Source: Platanthera guangdongensis | Taxonomy: Eukaryota; Streptophyta; Magnoliopsida; Asparagales; Orchidaceae | Length of the DNA: 64,000 nt | Assembly: GCA_039583875.1 (NCBI GenBank) | Contig: CM077167.1 | Coordinates: 150,057,010 to 150,121,009 of the forward strand | Direction of reading: 5' to 3' | Part shown: positions 42,194 through 53,880 of the stretch, in pieces | How the letters are laid out: each line of letters starts with the position of its first letter | Numbering within the stretch: position 1 is the stretch's first letter | Translations under genes and position numbers: made by a program | The notes under the pieces: model-generated | The model's input: the letters and a program-made list of their open reading frames with translations, nothing else | What the model was told of the DNA's origin: nothing | Database searches by the model: none

Positions 42194-45100
42194 GATTTGT
42201 ATTGATTTGTGAAAATCCGGCACGAGCACTCTTCGATACGGGAGCCTCACACTCCTTCTTCTACGAAGGATTTATATCACGCATCGGAGTCCCTTCTTCG
42301 ATGGCGAAGGATAAGTTGGATGTGTTGTTGCCAAATGAGTGTTCGATGTGAGCGGATAGGATCTGCGATGTTAAGATTCGTATTGGGGAGCAGGAGTTCG
42401 ACCTACGGGCGTCTTTACTTCCGTTGGTGGAGTTCGACGTCATATTTGGCATGGACTGGCTCTCGGAGCAGCAGGCCCATATAGATTGCGGTAGCAAGGA
42501 AGTCAAGCTGGGTGCAAGTCGTGAAACGACTTTTACGGGCTTAAAGGGGTCGAGCAAGACATTGATGTCTGCTCTTCAGGTGGTGAAGGCGGTTCGTGCT
42601 GGTGCAGAACTGTTCTTTATACTAGTGGAGGTTGCAAAGCCGAAGCCCGCGTTGGATTGTATTTCAGTGGTATCAGAATACCCTGATGTGTTCCCCGCGG
42701 ATCTTCCTGGAGCCCCGCCTCAGCGGGAGATAGATTTTACGATCGAGCTAGTGCCAGGTGCAAAGCCTGTGTCATGATCTCCGTATCGGCTAGCGCCTAA
42801 GGAAATGGCGGAGCTGAAAGTTCAACTGCAAGAGTTGTTGGAGCAAGGGTATGTGTGCCCGAGTTCTTCGCCTTGGAGCGCACCGGTCCTCTTTGTTAAG
42901 AAGAAGGACGGAAGCTTGAGGCTATGTATTGATTATCGAGAGTTAAACAAGCTGACGGAGAAGAACAAGTACCTGATCCCCCGGATTGATGATCTCTTTG
43001 ATCAGTTAGTCGGGTCGACGGTGTACTCGAAGTTGGATCTCAAGGCTGGGTACTATCAGCTGCGAATAAGGGAGAGTGATATCCCGAAGACAACGTTTAG
43101 TACGAGATACGGGCATTATGAGTTTACGGTCATGCCGTTTGGGCTGACTAATGCGCCGTCAGTATTCATGGATTTGATGAACAGGACGTTCAGGGAGTAC
43201 TTGGACCATTTTGTGATCGTCTTCATCGACGATATTTTGGTGTACTCGCAAAGTGAGGAATATCACTTCAAGCATCTTCATTTGGTGTTGGAGACGCTAA
43301 GGAGAAATTATTTGTATGTCAAGTTCTCGAAGTGCGAGTTTTGGCTATCCTCAGTGGCGTTCCTCGGTCATATAGTGAGTGGAGAGGGTATTGCTGTGGA
43401 TCCGGCGAAGATTGTTGCGATACGGGAGTGGCCTGAGCTTGCTACGGTAGCAGAAGTCCGGAGCTTTTTGGGGCTTGCCGGCTATTATAGGCATTTCGTA
43501 GAGAACTTCTCGCGGTTAGCGTTACCTCTCACTACTTTGACGAGGAAGGAGCATAAGTTCGTTTGGATGCCGGAGTGCGCGCGAGCTTTTGAGGAATTGA
43601 AGTGACGGTTGACCACGACGCCTGTGCTGAGTTCTCCATGTGGAACCGAAGGCTATGAGATATATAGCGATGCTTCGGGCAGCGGTTTGGGTTGCGTGCT
43701 AATACAGCACGGAAGCGTGATAGCTTATGGCTCGAGATAGCTAAAAGTGCACGAGAGGAATTATCCGGTCCATGACATGGAGTTAGCGGCCGTGATTTTT
43801 GCCTTGAAGCTGTGGAGACACTACTTGTACGGTGTGAAGATTGATATCTACACCGATCATAAGAGCCTGAAGTACCTTATTGATCAGAAGGATCTGAATA
43901 TGCGGCAGCGTAGATGGATGGAGTTTCGGGGGGACTATACATTCAAGATCCACTACGTGCCTGGCAAAGGGAATGCGGTTGCGGACGCATTGAGTCGCCG
44001 AGCCCCAGCTCAAGCCAATTGGCTATCGGTGCATGATGAGCGGTTGGTGCGGGAGTTGGAGGCGTTGGAGATTGTTTGCGTGGAAAGACAATCAAGTGCT
44101 GAAGCAGTTCTGAATTGGACTGAAGTCCAATATGACCTGGCTGATCGTATTCGGCAGGCTTTGGATATGGATGCTCATATGAAACAGTTCATGGTAGAGG
44201 CTCTGGATGGGTCAAATTCCCAATTCGTCGTGGAGGACGGATTGCTTTGGAGAGACGGTCGTTTGTGCGTCCCAAGTGTGGGCAATTTACGGGTGGAGTT
44301 GTTGTACGAGGCGCACCATACCAAGTACTCGATTCACCCGGGGAGCACGAAGATGTACCGTGATGTGAAGAAACTGTTTTGGTGGCCGGGTTTGAAAAAG
44401 GATGTGGCGCTATACGTAGCCAAGTGCCAAACTTGCGCCTTGGTAAAGGCGGAGTGCCAAAAGCCGGGAGGATTTCTTAAGTCCTTGCCTATTCCAGAGT
44501 GGAAATTTGACGACATCTCTATGGACTTTGTGCACGGTTTGCCAAGGTCGCAAAAGGGAAATGACGCCATTTGGGTGGTTGTTGATCGATTAACGAAGGT
44601 GTCGCATTTTATTCCGCATAGGAAGGATGATCCGGTGGAGAAGCTGGCAAAGCTTTATGTGGATAACATAGTACGGCTTCATGGTGTGCCCCGCAGCATC
44701 GTGAGTGACCGAGATGGGCGGTTCACGTCCAATGATTTGAGGCTGGTGTAGCAAATGTTGGGAACAAAGCTGAAATTCAGCACAGCCTTCCATCCACAAA
44801 CGGATGGGCAGACCGAGAGGGTCAATAGAACCATGGAAGACATGCTTCGCATGTGTGTCTTGGATTTTGGAAAGCAATGGGAAGACCACATATATTTGGT
44901 GGAGTTCGCATACAACAACAGCTACCAAGCGAGTATTCAGATGTCTCCTTTCGAGGCCCTATATGGTAGAAGATGTCGCACGCCGTTGTCTTGGTTAGAA
45001 ACGGGTGAGTCAAAGTTGTATAAGCGATCGGAAGTGGAGGATGCTAATTCTTTGGTGAGAACCATTCGGGAGAGGTTGCTTATCGCTCAGGACCGGCAAG

Positions 45101-45642
45101 CAAAGTACTATAATGCCAAGCACAGGAATGTGGAGTTCGCTATGGGCGATTATGTATACTTAAAGATCAAGCCGTTCAAGGGTGTCTCGCAGGTGCGACG
45201 ATTGAAAAAGCTAAGCCCGAGGTACCTTGGACCGTTTGAGGTTCTGGAGCGAGTTGGTGAAGCGGCCTATTGGTTGAAGCTTTCAGTGGAGCTTAGTGGT
45301 TTACATGATGTATTCCATATTTCGGTGCTTCGGAAGGCGGTGCAAGAGCCAACGCAAGTGATCGCGGTTGATCAAGTGCCGGTGGATAGTGGGCTAACGA
45401 CAAAGGTCAAGCCCGTGCGGATTGAGGACTCGGAGGTCAAGCGGCTACGCAATAAAGAGATCAGAATGGTCAAGGTCCGGTGGGACAATTGCGGTCGTGA
45501 GCAGCTCTCTTGGGAGCGAGAGCAGACTATGCTTGACGAGTATCCGGAGTTGTTCCGCTCAGGTACAAATTTTGGTTTTGTACATGTCTTTCCTTTATGT
45601 AATTTTGTGGGTGAAATTCTTTTAAGAGGGGGAGAGTTGTAA
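42194..45642 (+). pseudogene. Gypsy-N pol: protease, RT, RNase H, integrase, chromodomain
   Basis: One reading frame throughout, interrupted by TGA 42349, TGA 42775, TGA 43603, TAG 43738 and TAG 44749. Protease [10 protein letters not shown] near 42233; RT with [24 protein letters not shown] and FIDDILVYS (about 43221); RNase H EGYEIYSDASGSG; integrase zinc region (HHTKYSIHPG ... CQTCALVKAEC), core [31 protein letters not shown]-terminal GPF motif; chromodomain-like VKRLRNKEIRMVKVRWDNCGREQLSWE (45430-45540). Several stops are CAG-to-TAG or CGA-to-TGA type. It ends just inside the 3' LTR. Confidence 0.9.
45624..45637 (+). other. Polypurine tract of Gypsy-N
   Basis: AAGAGGGGGAGAGT directly before the TGTAAC start of the 3' LTR. 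Confidence 0.88.
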
Positions 45643-47924
45643 CGCCCCGAAACTCAAAGGAGCGAAGGGGGGACGTTTTGGGCCAGTTTGGGTTCTGGCT
45701 GCAGGCACACGGCCTGGGACACGGGCATGTCCCAGGGCACGTCAAGCCTGTGTCGACACTGAGCCGGGAAGTCGACACTTTGGTCTCGACATTGTGTCGA
45801 GACTGGGCACATGGCCTGCGACACGGGCGTGTCGCAGGGCGTGTCGACCCGTGTCGACACTTAGCCGCGAAGTCGTCGAGATTCGCTCGACGATTCGTTG
45901 AGACTGGGCACACGGCCTGCGACACGGGCGTGTCGCAGGGCGTGTCGACCTGTCTCGACTATCGTCCCGGGGAGTCGACGAGATTTGCTCGACGATCGTC
46001 GAGACAAGGCACACGGCCTAGGACACGGGCGTGTCCGAGGCCGTGTCGAGTGTGGAGACCGTGTACACGGCCCTGGAGCCCAGGCGTGTCAAGGTGACAC
46101 GGGCAAGGACACGGGCGTGTCCTCGAACCCGTGCAGTGCTCGGGTTGATTTTGGGGGAAAAATGATGGGGTACACGGCCCACCACACGGCCGTGTCAGGT
46201 GGAACACGGGCATGTCAGCTCGAACACGGGCATGTTCGATACCCGTGTGAGGTTCCAGGTGATTCGATTTTGACGGCGAATGAGGCACACGGCCCTGGAC
46301 ACGGGCATGTGCCAGGCCGTGTTCGGTCCAGATTGGGCATTTCAGTCCCGAATCAAAGCCGTTCGTTTCCTTATTTTGAGATCCAACGGCTGGGGGTTGT
46401 TCCTGAAGGGATATACTCGGGTTTGGGCTTTCAAAACCCTCACTTTTTCTTAAGTGTTCTCTTTCTAAAGCCTTAGAGAGAGAGGAGAGCCAAGGGAGGA
46501 AGAAGGAGCTAGATCCCGCCATTGGAGGAGCTTCGGAGCTCCGAATCGCGAGCCGACTCCGGATCCACGGAGGCAACGCTAGTGCGGTGGTTTTCATCCG
46601 ATTACTTTTCCATGGCACCAAAGAGGAACGCAAGGGTAACGATCCTCATCTTGAGCATGAATAGCTCTCTTTCTTAGCATAGGAAGCCCGCTCTCGCGAG
46701 TTTGCGGAGAGTTGGAGGCGTTCCTTCGGGTAGATATGTGAAGTCCCCGTTGTTTAGAGTCCGTATGCGAGAACGAACATAGGCATGATGTGTGAAGCCT
46801 ACCCGGACATGTTGGTCTGGATCGGTGATGTTGCATTGCATAATGCCGGAGAAGACTCCGTGCTATTGGTTGTTTTTTGGGTTTTTTACGCGGTAGATTG
46901 CAGCAGGGAGCCTTGGGGACTAACCCAAAGGTGCACCCGGAAAACTGGGCGGATACGAGATCTTGCCAACTTGGTGGCCTGAGAGCCAACTTGAACATAA
47001 TCGGGTTATGTGACTTGTGATGGTAATGGGACTCGGCGGAAGTTTGACCCGCGCAAATGGCTAAAATTGTCGTTGCGACGTGAGCACGGGTTAGATGGAA
47101 CCGTACCCATATCTATGTCGTTCGGGTTAAAGAGACCTAAGGTTACATGGCACTTGTCGTTGGCATAGATGAGAGTCTTCGGCGGTCAATGGCTTAAATT
47201 GACGTGACCCATGCCGGGAAGACAAATTGCTCATAGGTTTGGCCGTCCAAGAGGCGGTGGTGAGTCCGGAATGTCAATGGCTTTAATTGACGTGAGATCG
47301 ACTGGTTCATCGAGAATGTGCCCTGAGAGCACGGGGCGTGTGGCCGTGCGAGCCAACGTCTGTGATGAATTGGCTATTGATATAAATTGCTCGCTTATGC
47401 TAATGAAATGCTGGGAAGGAGCATCGCCGCCCCGAGTTGGGGGCGGGATCATTATAATTTGGTCAGCATTGCTCACCGTTGCCTTGTTTTGCCACCGTGC
47501 GGTGGTTTGTTGCTTGCAGGTGCAGCTGGACCAAGCGGTCAATAGCGGGCTAAAGCCCCTTTTTGCGAAGCCGGCCCTCGAAGGCCCAAATGGAAGTGTT
47601 TACTGTTTTATTCATGTATGACCGGCCTGCGTGCCGTGGTTTGTAAAACATGTAATATTCAAGTGAAACAGTTTGTAAGGCCTTAAGGCTTGTTTTGAGT
47701 ATTTTGTATAACATTCCTATTCTGTATTAGTGGACATTCATGCTCTAATGCTGGGTTCTTTATCGCAACTTTTATATACTACTTCCGCTAGAATGCTCTG
47801 TGTAGGACGTTGAGATTGGTTGGATGGTTTCCATAAGTAACCACCCGGTCTGTCTGTAGTAAATGGAGTCGGGCCCCGGCCGGACATACTGTTATATGCT
47901 ATGCGACGGATAGGGGGTGTTACA
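45638..47924 (+). mobile_element. Gypsy-N 3' LTR
   Basis: 2287 bp, collinear with 38463-40748. Includes the palindrome array 45710-46325 and a leader-exon copy at 46612-46635 that encodes the same peptide. Ends GTGTTACA before the ATCAG duplication. Confidence 0.93.
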
Positions 47925-48730
47925 ATCAGCCACATGGATTTGTTTCTGAAGTTCATCCGGACTATGTCTGCAAGCTTAGGAAGGCTCTCTACGGGTTGAA
48001 GCAAGCTCCAAGAGCTTGGTATGGAAAGATATCAGAGTATCTTCAATTCTGCGGTTATCTTGCTTCCAACTCGGATTATAGCTTGTTCGTCAAGAAGAAG
48101 GGGGAGATTTTAGTCTTGGTACTGCTGTATGAGGATTATATGATCATCACAGGGAATTCAGAGGAGGAAGTAGCTAGGCTCAGGGCTGAGCTTGCTATAC
48201 GCTTCGAGATGAAAGACTTGGGAGAGCTTCATCACTTTCTCGGTCTTGAAGTGGAGAGGAAGGAGAGAAGGATACTCATTTTCCAAAAGGGTTATGTGGA
48301 TCTTATTGTGAATCGATTCGGTATGGGTGAAGGAAAGAGTTGCTCTACTCCACTGGAACATGGGCTGAAGCTTCGACGATATGAAGGAAGGATTCTTCCT
48401 GATCCCTTGGTGTTCAGAGCTCTAGTTGGGAGCTTGATCTACCTGACGATTACAAGGCCTGACATTGCTTACGCTATTGGCCGAGTAAGTCGGTTTATGG
48501 CTGAACCAAGGAAGTCTCATCTGGTAGCGGCTAAGAATATCCTGAAGTATGTCAAGACGACTTCTGATATGGGACTCCTCTATAGTAGGGACACAGTATT
48601 TCTTTGCTTGGATACACGGATGCTGATTATGGTGGTGACTCGGATGATCAAAGATCAACTTCAGGTTATGTGTTCACTTGTGGATCAGCTTGTATCTCGT
48701 GGTGTAGCAAGAAGCAGGACTCAGTGTTAG
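47925..48730 (+). pseudogene. Copia reverse transcriptase C-terminal half and RNase H start
   Basis: Continues the RT cut at 38462: [20 protein letters not shown], then the active-site box reads YEDYMIITG where YVDDMIITG is expected, so one catalytic Asp is lost. MKDLGELHHFLGLEV and LVGSLIYLTITRPDIAYA follow. Frame breaks near 48604. Confidence 0.88.
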
Positions 48731-49060
48731 TGTCTACTATAGAAGCAGAGTATAAGGCTTCAGCCTTGGATGCTCGGGAAGCCATCTGGTTGAGGAGGAT
48801 GATAGATGATGTTCATGAAGAAGTGTAAGGACCTACTTTGCTCTGAGGTGACAATGAGAGTGCTCTCAAATTGGTGAACAATCTAGTGTGTCACGCAAGG
48901 ACCAAGCATATTGAGATCGAGCACCACTTCATAAGGGAGAAGGTGTCGGAAGGATCTCTTCTGGTAAGGCATGTTTGGAGTGAAGATAATCTTGCTGACA
49001 TCTTCACGAAGCCGCTGTCGAAGGGACCATTTTAGCGATTACGAAGCTTGTTGGGCTTGA
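48604..49060 (+). pseudogene. Copia RNase H
   Basis: [46 protein letters not shown] and, after a stop near 48826, HIEIEHHFIREKV and ADIFTKPLSKGPF. These are the standard copia RNase H motifs to the C-terminus of pol. Confidence 0.85.
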
Positions 49061-49068
49061 AAGACTGA

Positions 49069-50550
49069 GCGGACTACAGTTTGCGGGCTATAGGCAGTGC
49101 TTAGTTGATCTTCGGCCTTATAGATTTGCAAGCTTGTGTTAACCGGCGGATTGGGAGTTCTATCCGCGGGAGGCTTTACGGACTGGTTTAGTCCGCGGTG
49201 TTTGCTGTTGCGAACTGGCCTTGGAGTCCGACTGTGGCCTTTGTCGTACTCTGGTGGTACATCAGGCATTATCTACTGTGGAGGACTGTGCGAAATGGTG
49301 TCGGAGTTCGGAGTTGGCCGTTGTCTTGATAGCTGTATGAGTAGGGCTTGCGGGCTCTGTCTTCTGGTGGAATGTTGGCGATCTGCCTTGGGGACAGGCG
49401 GACTGGGCCTTGTCCGCCGAGCTCACGATTGTCCTTGGTGGTTTTCTAGAATTGGTCACATTCAGTGACAAGTATAGTGTGTCCGGGGTATCCGCCGAGT
49501 CCGCTGTTGACTGTGCGGACTATCTGTTGGTTGTGGACTCGTGGCGGATGGTGGCTATGTTTTCGAGCTGTGCAGACTGCCTCCTTGTCCGCATATTATG
49601 TGCGGACTGTCGTAGTAAAGGTAGATGTCCTTGTGCGGTATTTTGCGGGCTATGTGGGCTGGTGCCTTGTCTGCATAGTGTGGGCGGATTGGTGCGAGTT
49701 CGCCTAATGGTGAACATCGTTATTGCTCCTGGCGGTTTCTCTTGGAATCCGGCTAAGTCCTTGCGGACTCAGCAGATGTGTTTTTTGCTAGTGCGCGGGT
49801 TGGGGTGGTGATTCTATTCACTAGGGTGGTCACCACACTCCTCACCTTACCTATAAATAGACCCCCCCCCCGACACGTCTACAGTAACTGAGTGAACAGT
49901 AAGTGGGGCTTGGTCAATGGTTACGGTCTGGATTTTCTTGTCCGCGCGAGTTGAATAGAGTTAACGGTTTGCTGTGTGCAAGTCGCACGACTAGCTTCAA
50001 GGAGCCAGGAGGTTGGCTTTGACTTCGGTCAAGTTCCGTGAAGTGTGCAGTCTCTGCGGTCTCAGCAGGTCGCTTCTGTGGCTTGTCAGTTCTCTACTTC
50101 AGCATTTCCAAGTTCCAATTACCTGTCCGCCGGTCTCAGGCGGGTAGGTGGTCTGTTCTTTAGTTCATCAGCAGTTAATAAATAACGGTGTGTCCGCGCG
50201 ACCTCGCGGCCTCAGAGGACTCCATGCTCTATTCGCCGTGTAGCAGCTTCAGCTCGGGCGGCTTCAGCGACCTTGGCGGACTGGGCGGTCTTGGCGGTCT
50301 CCAGTGCTGTCTGCCCGGCTTGTTTTGTGCTTTCTGTTTTAGCTTGTGTACTGTCCAAATCATGTCTTGCTATGTATGCCTCACCCTGTAAAGAAGTGCT
50401 AATAAAAATTAGATCTGCTTGTTCTTCCATTTGCATTTGGTGTTAGCTTGCTCTTTGGGCTTCCGCTTGATCAAGGTGTGAACTGGATAGTTCTGAGAAT
50501 ATTAATTTGGCTTTAGGCTATCTTGCTGACCACTTTGAGAAAATTCAACA
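49069..50550 (+). mobile_element. Copia 3' LTR, 5'-truncated
   Basis: Aligns with 34003-35444 of the 5' LTR. The first 238 LTR bases and the polypurine tract are missing, so RNase H runs directly into the LTR body. It has about 40 bp more than the 5' LTR just upstream of the TATA box (around 49795-49835). TATA box at 49851-49860. Ends ATTCAACA. Confidence 0.88.
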
Positions 50551-51426
50551 ACAAGAACCTCCCCGCCCACTATCCTGGGGGAAGGATCCCACAAGATCCA
50601 TTCCCCATATAGCGAAGGGCCAGGGTGCAGTGATGCTTATAATCCTATGGGTTGGTAGCAATTGGAGAGGGACGAACAGCTGGCACTTCTGACACTTCTT
50701 TGCAAACTCGGTGGCATTATGGCCCAAGGTCGACAAGAAATTCCATTATCTTACTATCCTCCCCTCTAGAGTCCTACTCCCTAAGTGGCTCCCACACTCG
50801 CCGGAGTGGACTTATTATAGAAATCTCGGGACCTCCTCCTTGGCCACACAACATGCTCGTAATTCCGAGAGGTTCTTTCTGTATAGCTTCCCATCACACA
50901 TTAGATAATATGCCGACTTATATTTGAAGCTCTGTTTGTTCATGCCTTCCGGGAACCACCCTGTGGATAAGAAGGTTATGAAGGGATTCATCCAGGAAGG
51001 GCGCCAATCCACCTCCATTAACTACAGATTGGTCATGTTTCATCCTGTACGGGGTCCGAACTTGGCCAGTTGATCCACTTGTTCATTCTCTTTCCACGGC
51101 ATGTGCTGAATATCAAATGTTTGGAACGTGTCGATGACTCCCTTAACCTTTGCCAGGTACGACTGGAGGGTAGGCTCCCTTGCTTCAAAATCACTGTTGA
51201 TTTGAGAGGACACCACCATGGAGTCTGTTAGCACCTCAACGTCATGCACCCCCAGCTCCCTGTCCAGCCGCAACCCCGCTATCACTACCTCATACTCTGC
51301 TTGATTGTTGGTAATGGGGAAGTGGATGACCACTTCTGTTCTAGCAGGGTAGTGTGTCATGCGGGCCTCATCGATGTGGCCGTCGGTGACAGTGGCCAGT
51401 ACTGCCACTTCTTGGGTGGTCATACT
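50551..51426 (-). pseudogene. Tat-2 integrase zinc region and archaeal-type RNase H
   Basis: Right continuation of Tat-2. Minus-strand pieces: WPFAIWGMDLVGSFPQ and CQKCQLF (50580-50736), the linker with FKYKSAYYLMCDGKLYRK (50815-50990), and RNase H VVIHFPITNNQAEYEVVIAGLRL, VEVLTDSMVVSSQINSDFEAREPTL, QVDQLAKFG (51040-51360). Interrupted at 51427 by Sire-C. Confidence 0.78.
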
Positions 51427-53067
51427 TGAAAGTCTTGTTTTCAAGGATACCTAAACACCTAGAGGGGGGGGGGGGTGAATAGGTTTTTGTCTCTATTTGA
51501 ATTTTCTTTCTTGTTATCAGATTTCTGTACATGGTGATTAGGTTAGTTATCAGGTTTCAAGAACATCACAGACGACACAGCCATTTTATAGTGGTTCCCC
51601 AATCTTGGGTACATCCACTGTCTCTTTGTGCCTATCTAACAGTGTGTTAGATTCGGCAGTCCCTCCAGAACTCAGCTCCTCAAGAGCTTACAAAACAGAT
51701 CCTGCATGACCACACAGGTCACACAGACCTAACACTTAGACACTAAGCCAAACCCAGGTCATAAAGACCTTCCACCCGGCACAAAGCCAAACACAGGTCA
51801 TAAAGACCTTAGCCTTTATAGTACAGGCTTACAACTCCAGACTCATAAAGAATCTAAATAGAAGAATAAGAAGGTGAAATGTTTTGACGCCAAAGCAAGA
51901 TCTCTATGTCAACATTTTCATGGACTGAGCAGATATCAGTCCATGCTTTGCTGTCAAAGATTATGAAGTAGGCAGTAGAAACTTTCTTCAAACAACTTTC
52001 TCTTCCTCTACAGAACTTGTAGATCTGCTTCCTCAGAATCTCTTCTAAACCTGCTGTTGCAGATGGTAATTGCTTCAGCTATCTCTTTTCTCAGCAAGGT
52101 TCTCTGTATAGAACAATATCTTTAGGCTCGACGAAAATGGCGAGGAAGAAGATGAAGTTCGGCCGTACTTTTTATTTTCAGAAAACCTAGACAAAGAATC
52201 GATTAATTTGCTCTGGCTGATTTGCTTCTTTTTTATTCTCTGAAGGCCGATTGAGCAGAGGGCCCCACCACCAGGATTGATGGTTGAAATTGAGCCATTC
52301 AACGCATGCTTTCCAACTAATCTTAATTGAACGGCTCTTTGTTGTGTGTGGGCCCCAACACTTAATGGTGAAAATATTTCTTGGAAAGTGCAGAAGATGA
52401 TAACAGCTGGCCGCCAACATCTCTGGCAGCATTTCCACAACATTTGATATTGGTTGACTTTTTGACTTTGCTGACGTCAACATGACTTAGCATCTGTGGA
52501 CTTGGACAAAATTCAATCATTAGAAGCAAAGTCATTGAGTGAGAAGGCATCACTTAACGCCACAATACTTAGACAAAATTCTGTCTGTCTAGGTATTGAG
52601 CTCGACGAATGCTGAGCTCCGTTCGACAAACGTCAAGCTCAGCTAGACGAAAGCATAAATTTAGTTAGACAAACTTTAGATTTAGTTCGACGAAAGCTAA
52701 ACTCAGTTCGAATAAAGAGTGAATTTAGTTCGACAAACACCAGACTCAGTTCGACGAAAGCTGACCTTAGTTTGATGAAGCTGAGCTCGACGAAAGCAAA
52801 GCTATCCATATATTTTGGACTTACCCAAATTTTCTACGTCAAGGCGTTGAGAGCGTCGAGAGCGTTGAGTGAGCTTGCCTCACTCAACGCTATTTGTCTT
52901 AACAAATATTTTTGCGCCTTGGCATTGAGAGAGTAAGCTCCACTCAACGCCAAACTACTTAACAAAATTTTTTTATTATCTGGCGTTGAGTGAGTAAGCT
53001 ACACTCAACGCCTGTGGACTTAGTCAAATTTTTGCCCAACTTTTCAGTGAAGTTGACAGCCACATCA
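51427..53067 (-). mobile_element. Sire-C: Sirevirus-like LTR fragment
   Basis: The plus-strand left edge TGAAAGTCTTGTTTTCAAGG and ACACCTAGAGGGGGGGGGGGGTGAATAGG (51450-51483) match the 3' LTR terminus of Sireviruses in minus orientation; similarity to Sire-A is limited to these signatures. No primer site lies to its left, so it is a 3' or solo LTR. The right part (52590-53030) holds repeated TTCGACGAAAGC and CACTCAACGCC motifs. It is cut at 53067 by Gypsy-R; the rest is outside the window. Confidence 0.7.
52545..53030 (-). repeat. TTCGACGAAAGC and CACTCAACGCC motif arrays in Sire-C LTR
   Basis: About nine TCGACGAAAGCT/TCGACAAAC copies at 52600-52800, then four units of about 55-75 bp combining GCGTTGAGTGAGTAAGCT-type sequence with CACTCAACGC and AACAAATTTTT at 52840-53030. 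GCGTTGAGTG and CACTCAACGC are inverse complements, giving short hairpins. Confidence 0.7.
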
Positions 53068-53290
53068 TGTAACATCCCATTTCCAACTAGACCCCTAAGA
53101 ATGGTTTTGGCCATGACTAGGTCATGACAAACCCTAGGAAGCCAGTAATGGGTCAAGAGATAGGGGACAGGAAGGTGGGGGATCACCATGGTCTGCAAAT
53201 AGTGGAACTCTGAACCATGGTGTAGGATGACCATGGGCTACACCTTGACCCCAAAACCCAACCACAACACCCCTAATGCCTTGGGAGGCC

Positions 53291-53880
53291 CATTAGAGCC
53301 ATAAGGACCCATTGGGGTCAAACAAAGAGGCTCAATTGACCAAGGTCAACCCTAGCCCTAAATGGGTCAAACTAGCCTACATAGGGCCAATTGACCTACT
53401 CCTAACCTAGAGGACCCCACCTATGCCCTCCTAACCCTAAAGTGAGGTCAATGGGTCTCTAAGGACACATTGGGGTCAGCCCTAGAGGCCAGGTTGACCC
53501 AAGTCAACTCAAGCTCCTAATCTGGTCAAAGTACCCTTACCAAGGGTATGTGACCTCCAAAGTGCAGGGTAACCCTACATAACCCTTCCTAGACCTTAGG
53601 GGAGGCCAATGGGTCACCAAGGACCCAATAGGGTCAACCCAAATGGTTTTGTTGACCCAAGTCAACTCTGGCCCTAAAATGATCAAAGTGCCCTTACCAA
53701 GGGGCATGTGACCCCCAAGATGCCCAACCAACCTTACCCAAGTCTTCCTAGACCTTAAGGGAGTCCAATAGGTCACCAAGGACCCATTGGGGTCAACTCA
53801 AATGGTCATGTTGACCAAGGTCAACTCTATGCTAGAGTTAGGTCAAATTAGCCTAAATGAGTCAACCCAAGCTCAACCCC
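53291..53880 (+). repeat. 158-bp tandem repeat with paired TTGACC/GGTCAA sites
   Basis: Four degenerate units starting near 53291, 53450, 53608 and 53767, period 158-159. Each has one GTTGACC-(C/A)AAG-GTCAAC-type near-palindrome (53335-53350, 53493-53508, 53651-53666, 53810-53825). TTGACC is the W-box core recognised by WRKY factors. The array is repeated in the 3' LTR from 63519. Confidence 0.85.

Larger units (their letters stand above)
38463..47924 (+). mobile_element. Gypsy-N: full Tekay-like chromovirus nested in copia RT
   Basis: 9,462 bp with LTRs 38463-40748 and 45638-47924 (TGTAACGCCCC...GTGTTACA) and perfect ATCAG duplications at 38458-38462 and 47925-47929. Internal order: primer site, gag, protease, RT, RNase H, integrase, chromodomain. 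LTRs differ by roughly 2% by eye, mostly C/T and G/A changes at CG sites. Pol has five in-frame stops. Confidence 0.95.
33765..50550 (+). mobile_element. Copia element inserted in Tat-2, hosting Gypsy-N
   Basis: TGTTGAAATT (33765) to ATTCAACA (50550), with ACAAG duplications at 33760-33764 and 50551-50555. After removing Gypsy-N (38463-47924 plus one duplication) its length is about 7.3 kb. Order: LTR, primer site, Gag, protease, integrase, RT, RNase H, LTR. The 3' LTR lacks its first 238 bp and no polypurine tract remains. The coding region has many stops and an altered RT active site. Lineage within copia not determined. Confidence 0.92.
32644..51426 (-). mobile_element. Tat-2: Tat-lineage element fragments, split by a copia element
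   Basis: Minus-strand integrase at 33545-33764 continues without loss at 50551, after the copia insertion and its ACAAG duplication, through integrase zinc region to the archaeal-type RNase H at about 51040-51400. There Sire-C interrupts it. Sequence is collinear with Tat-1 at 9740-10870. Element ends are not in the window. Confidence 0.8.
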
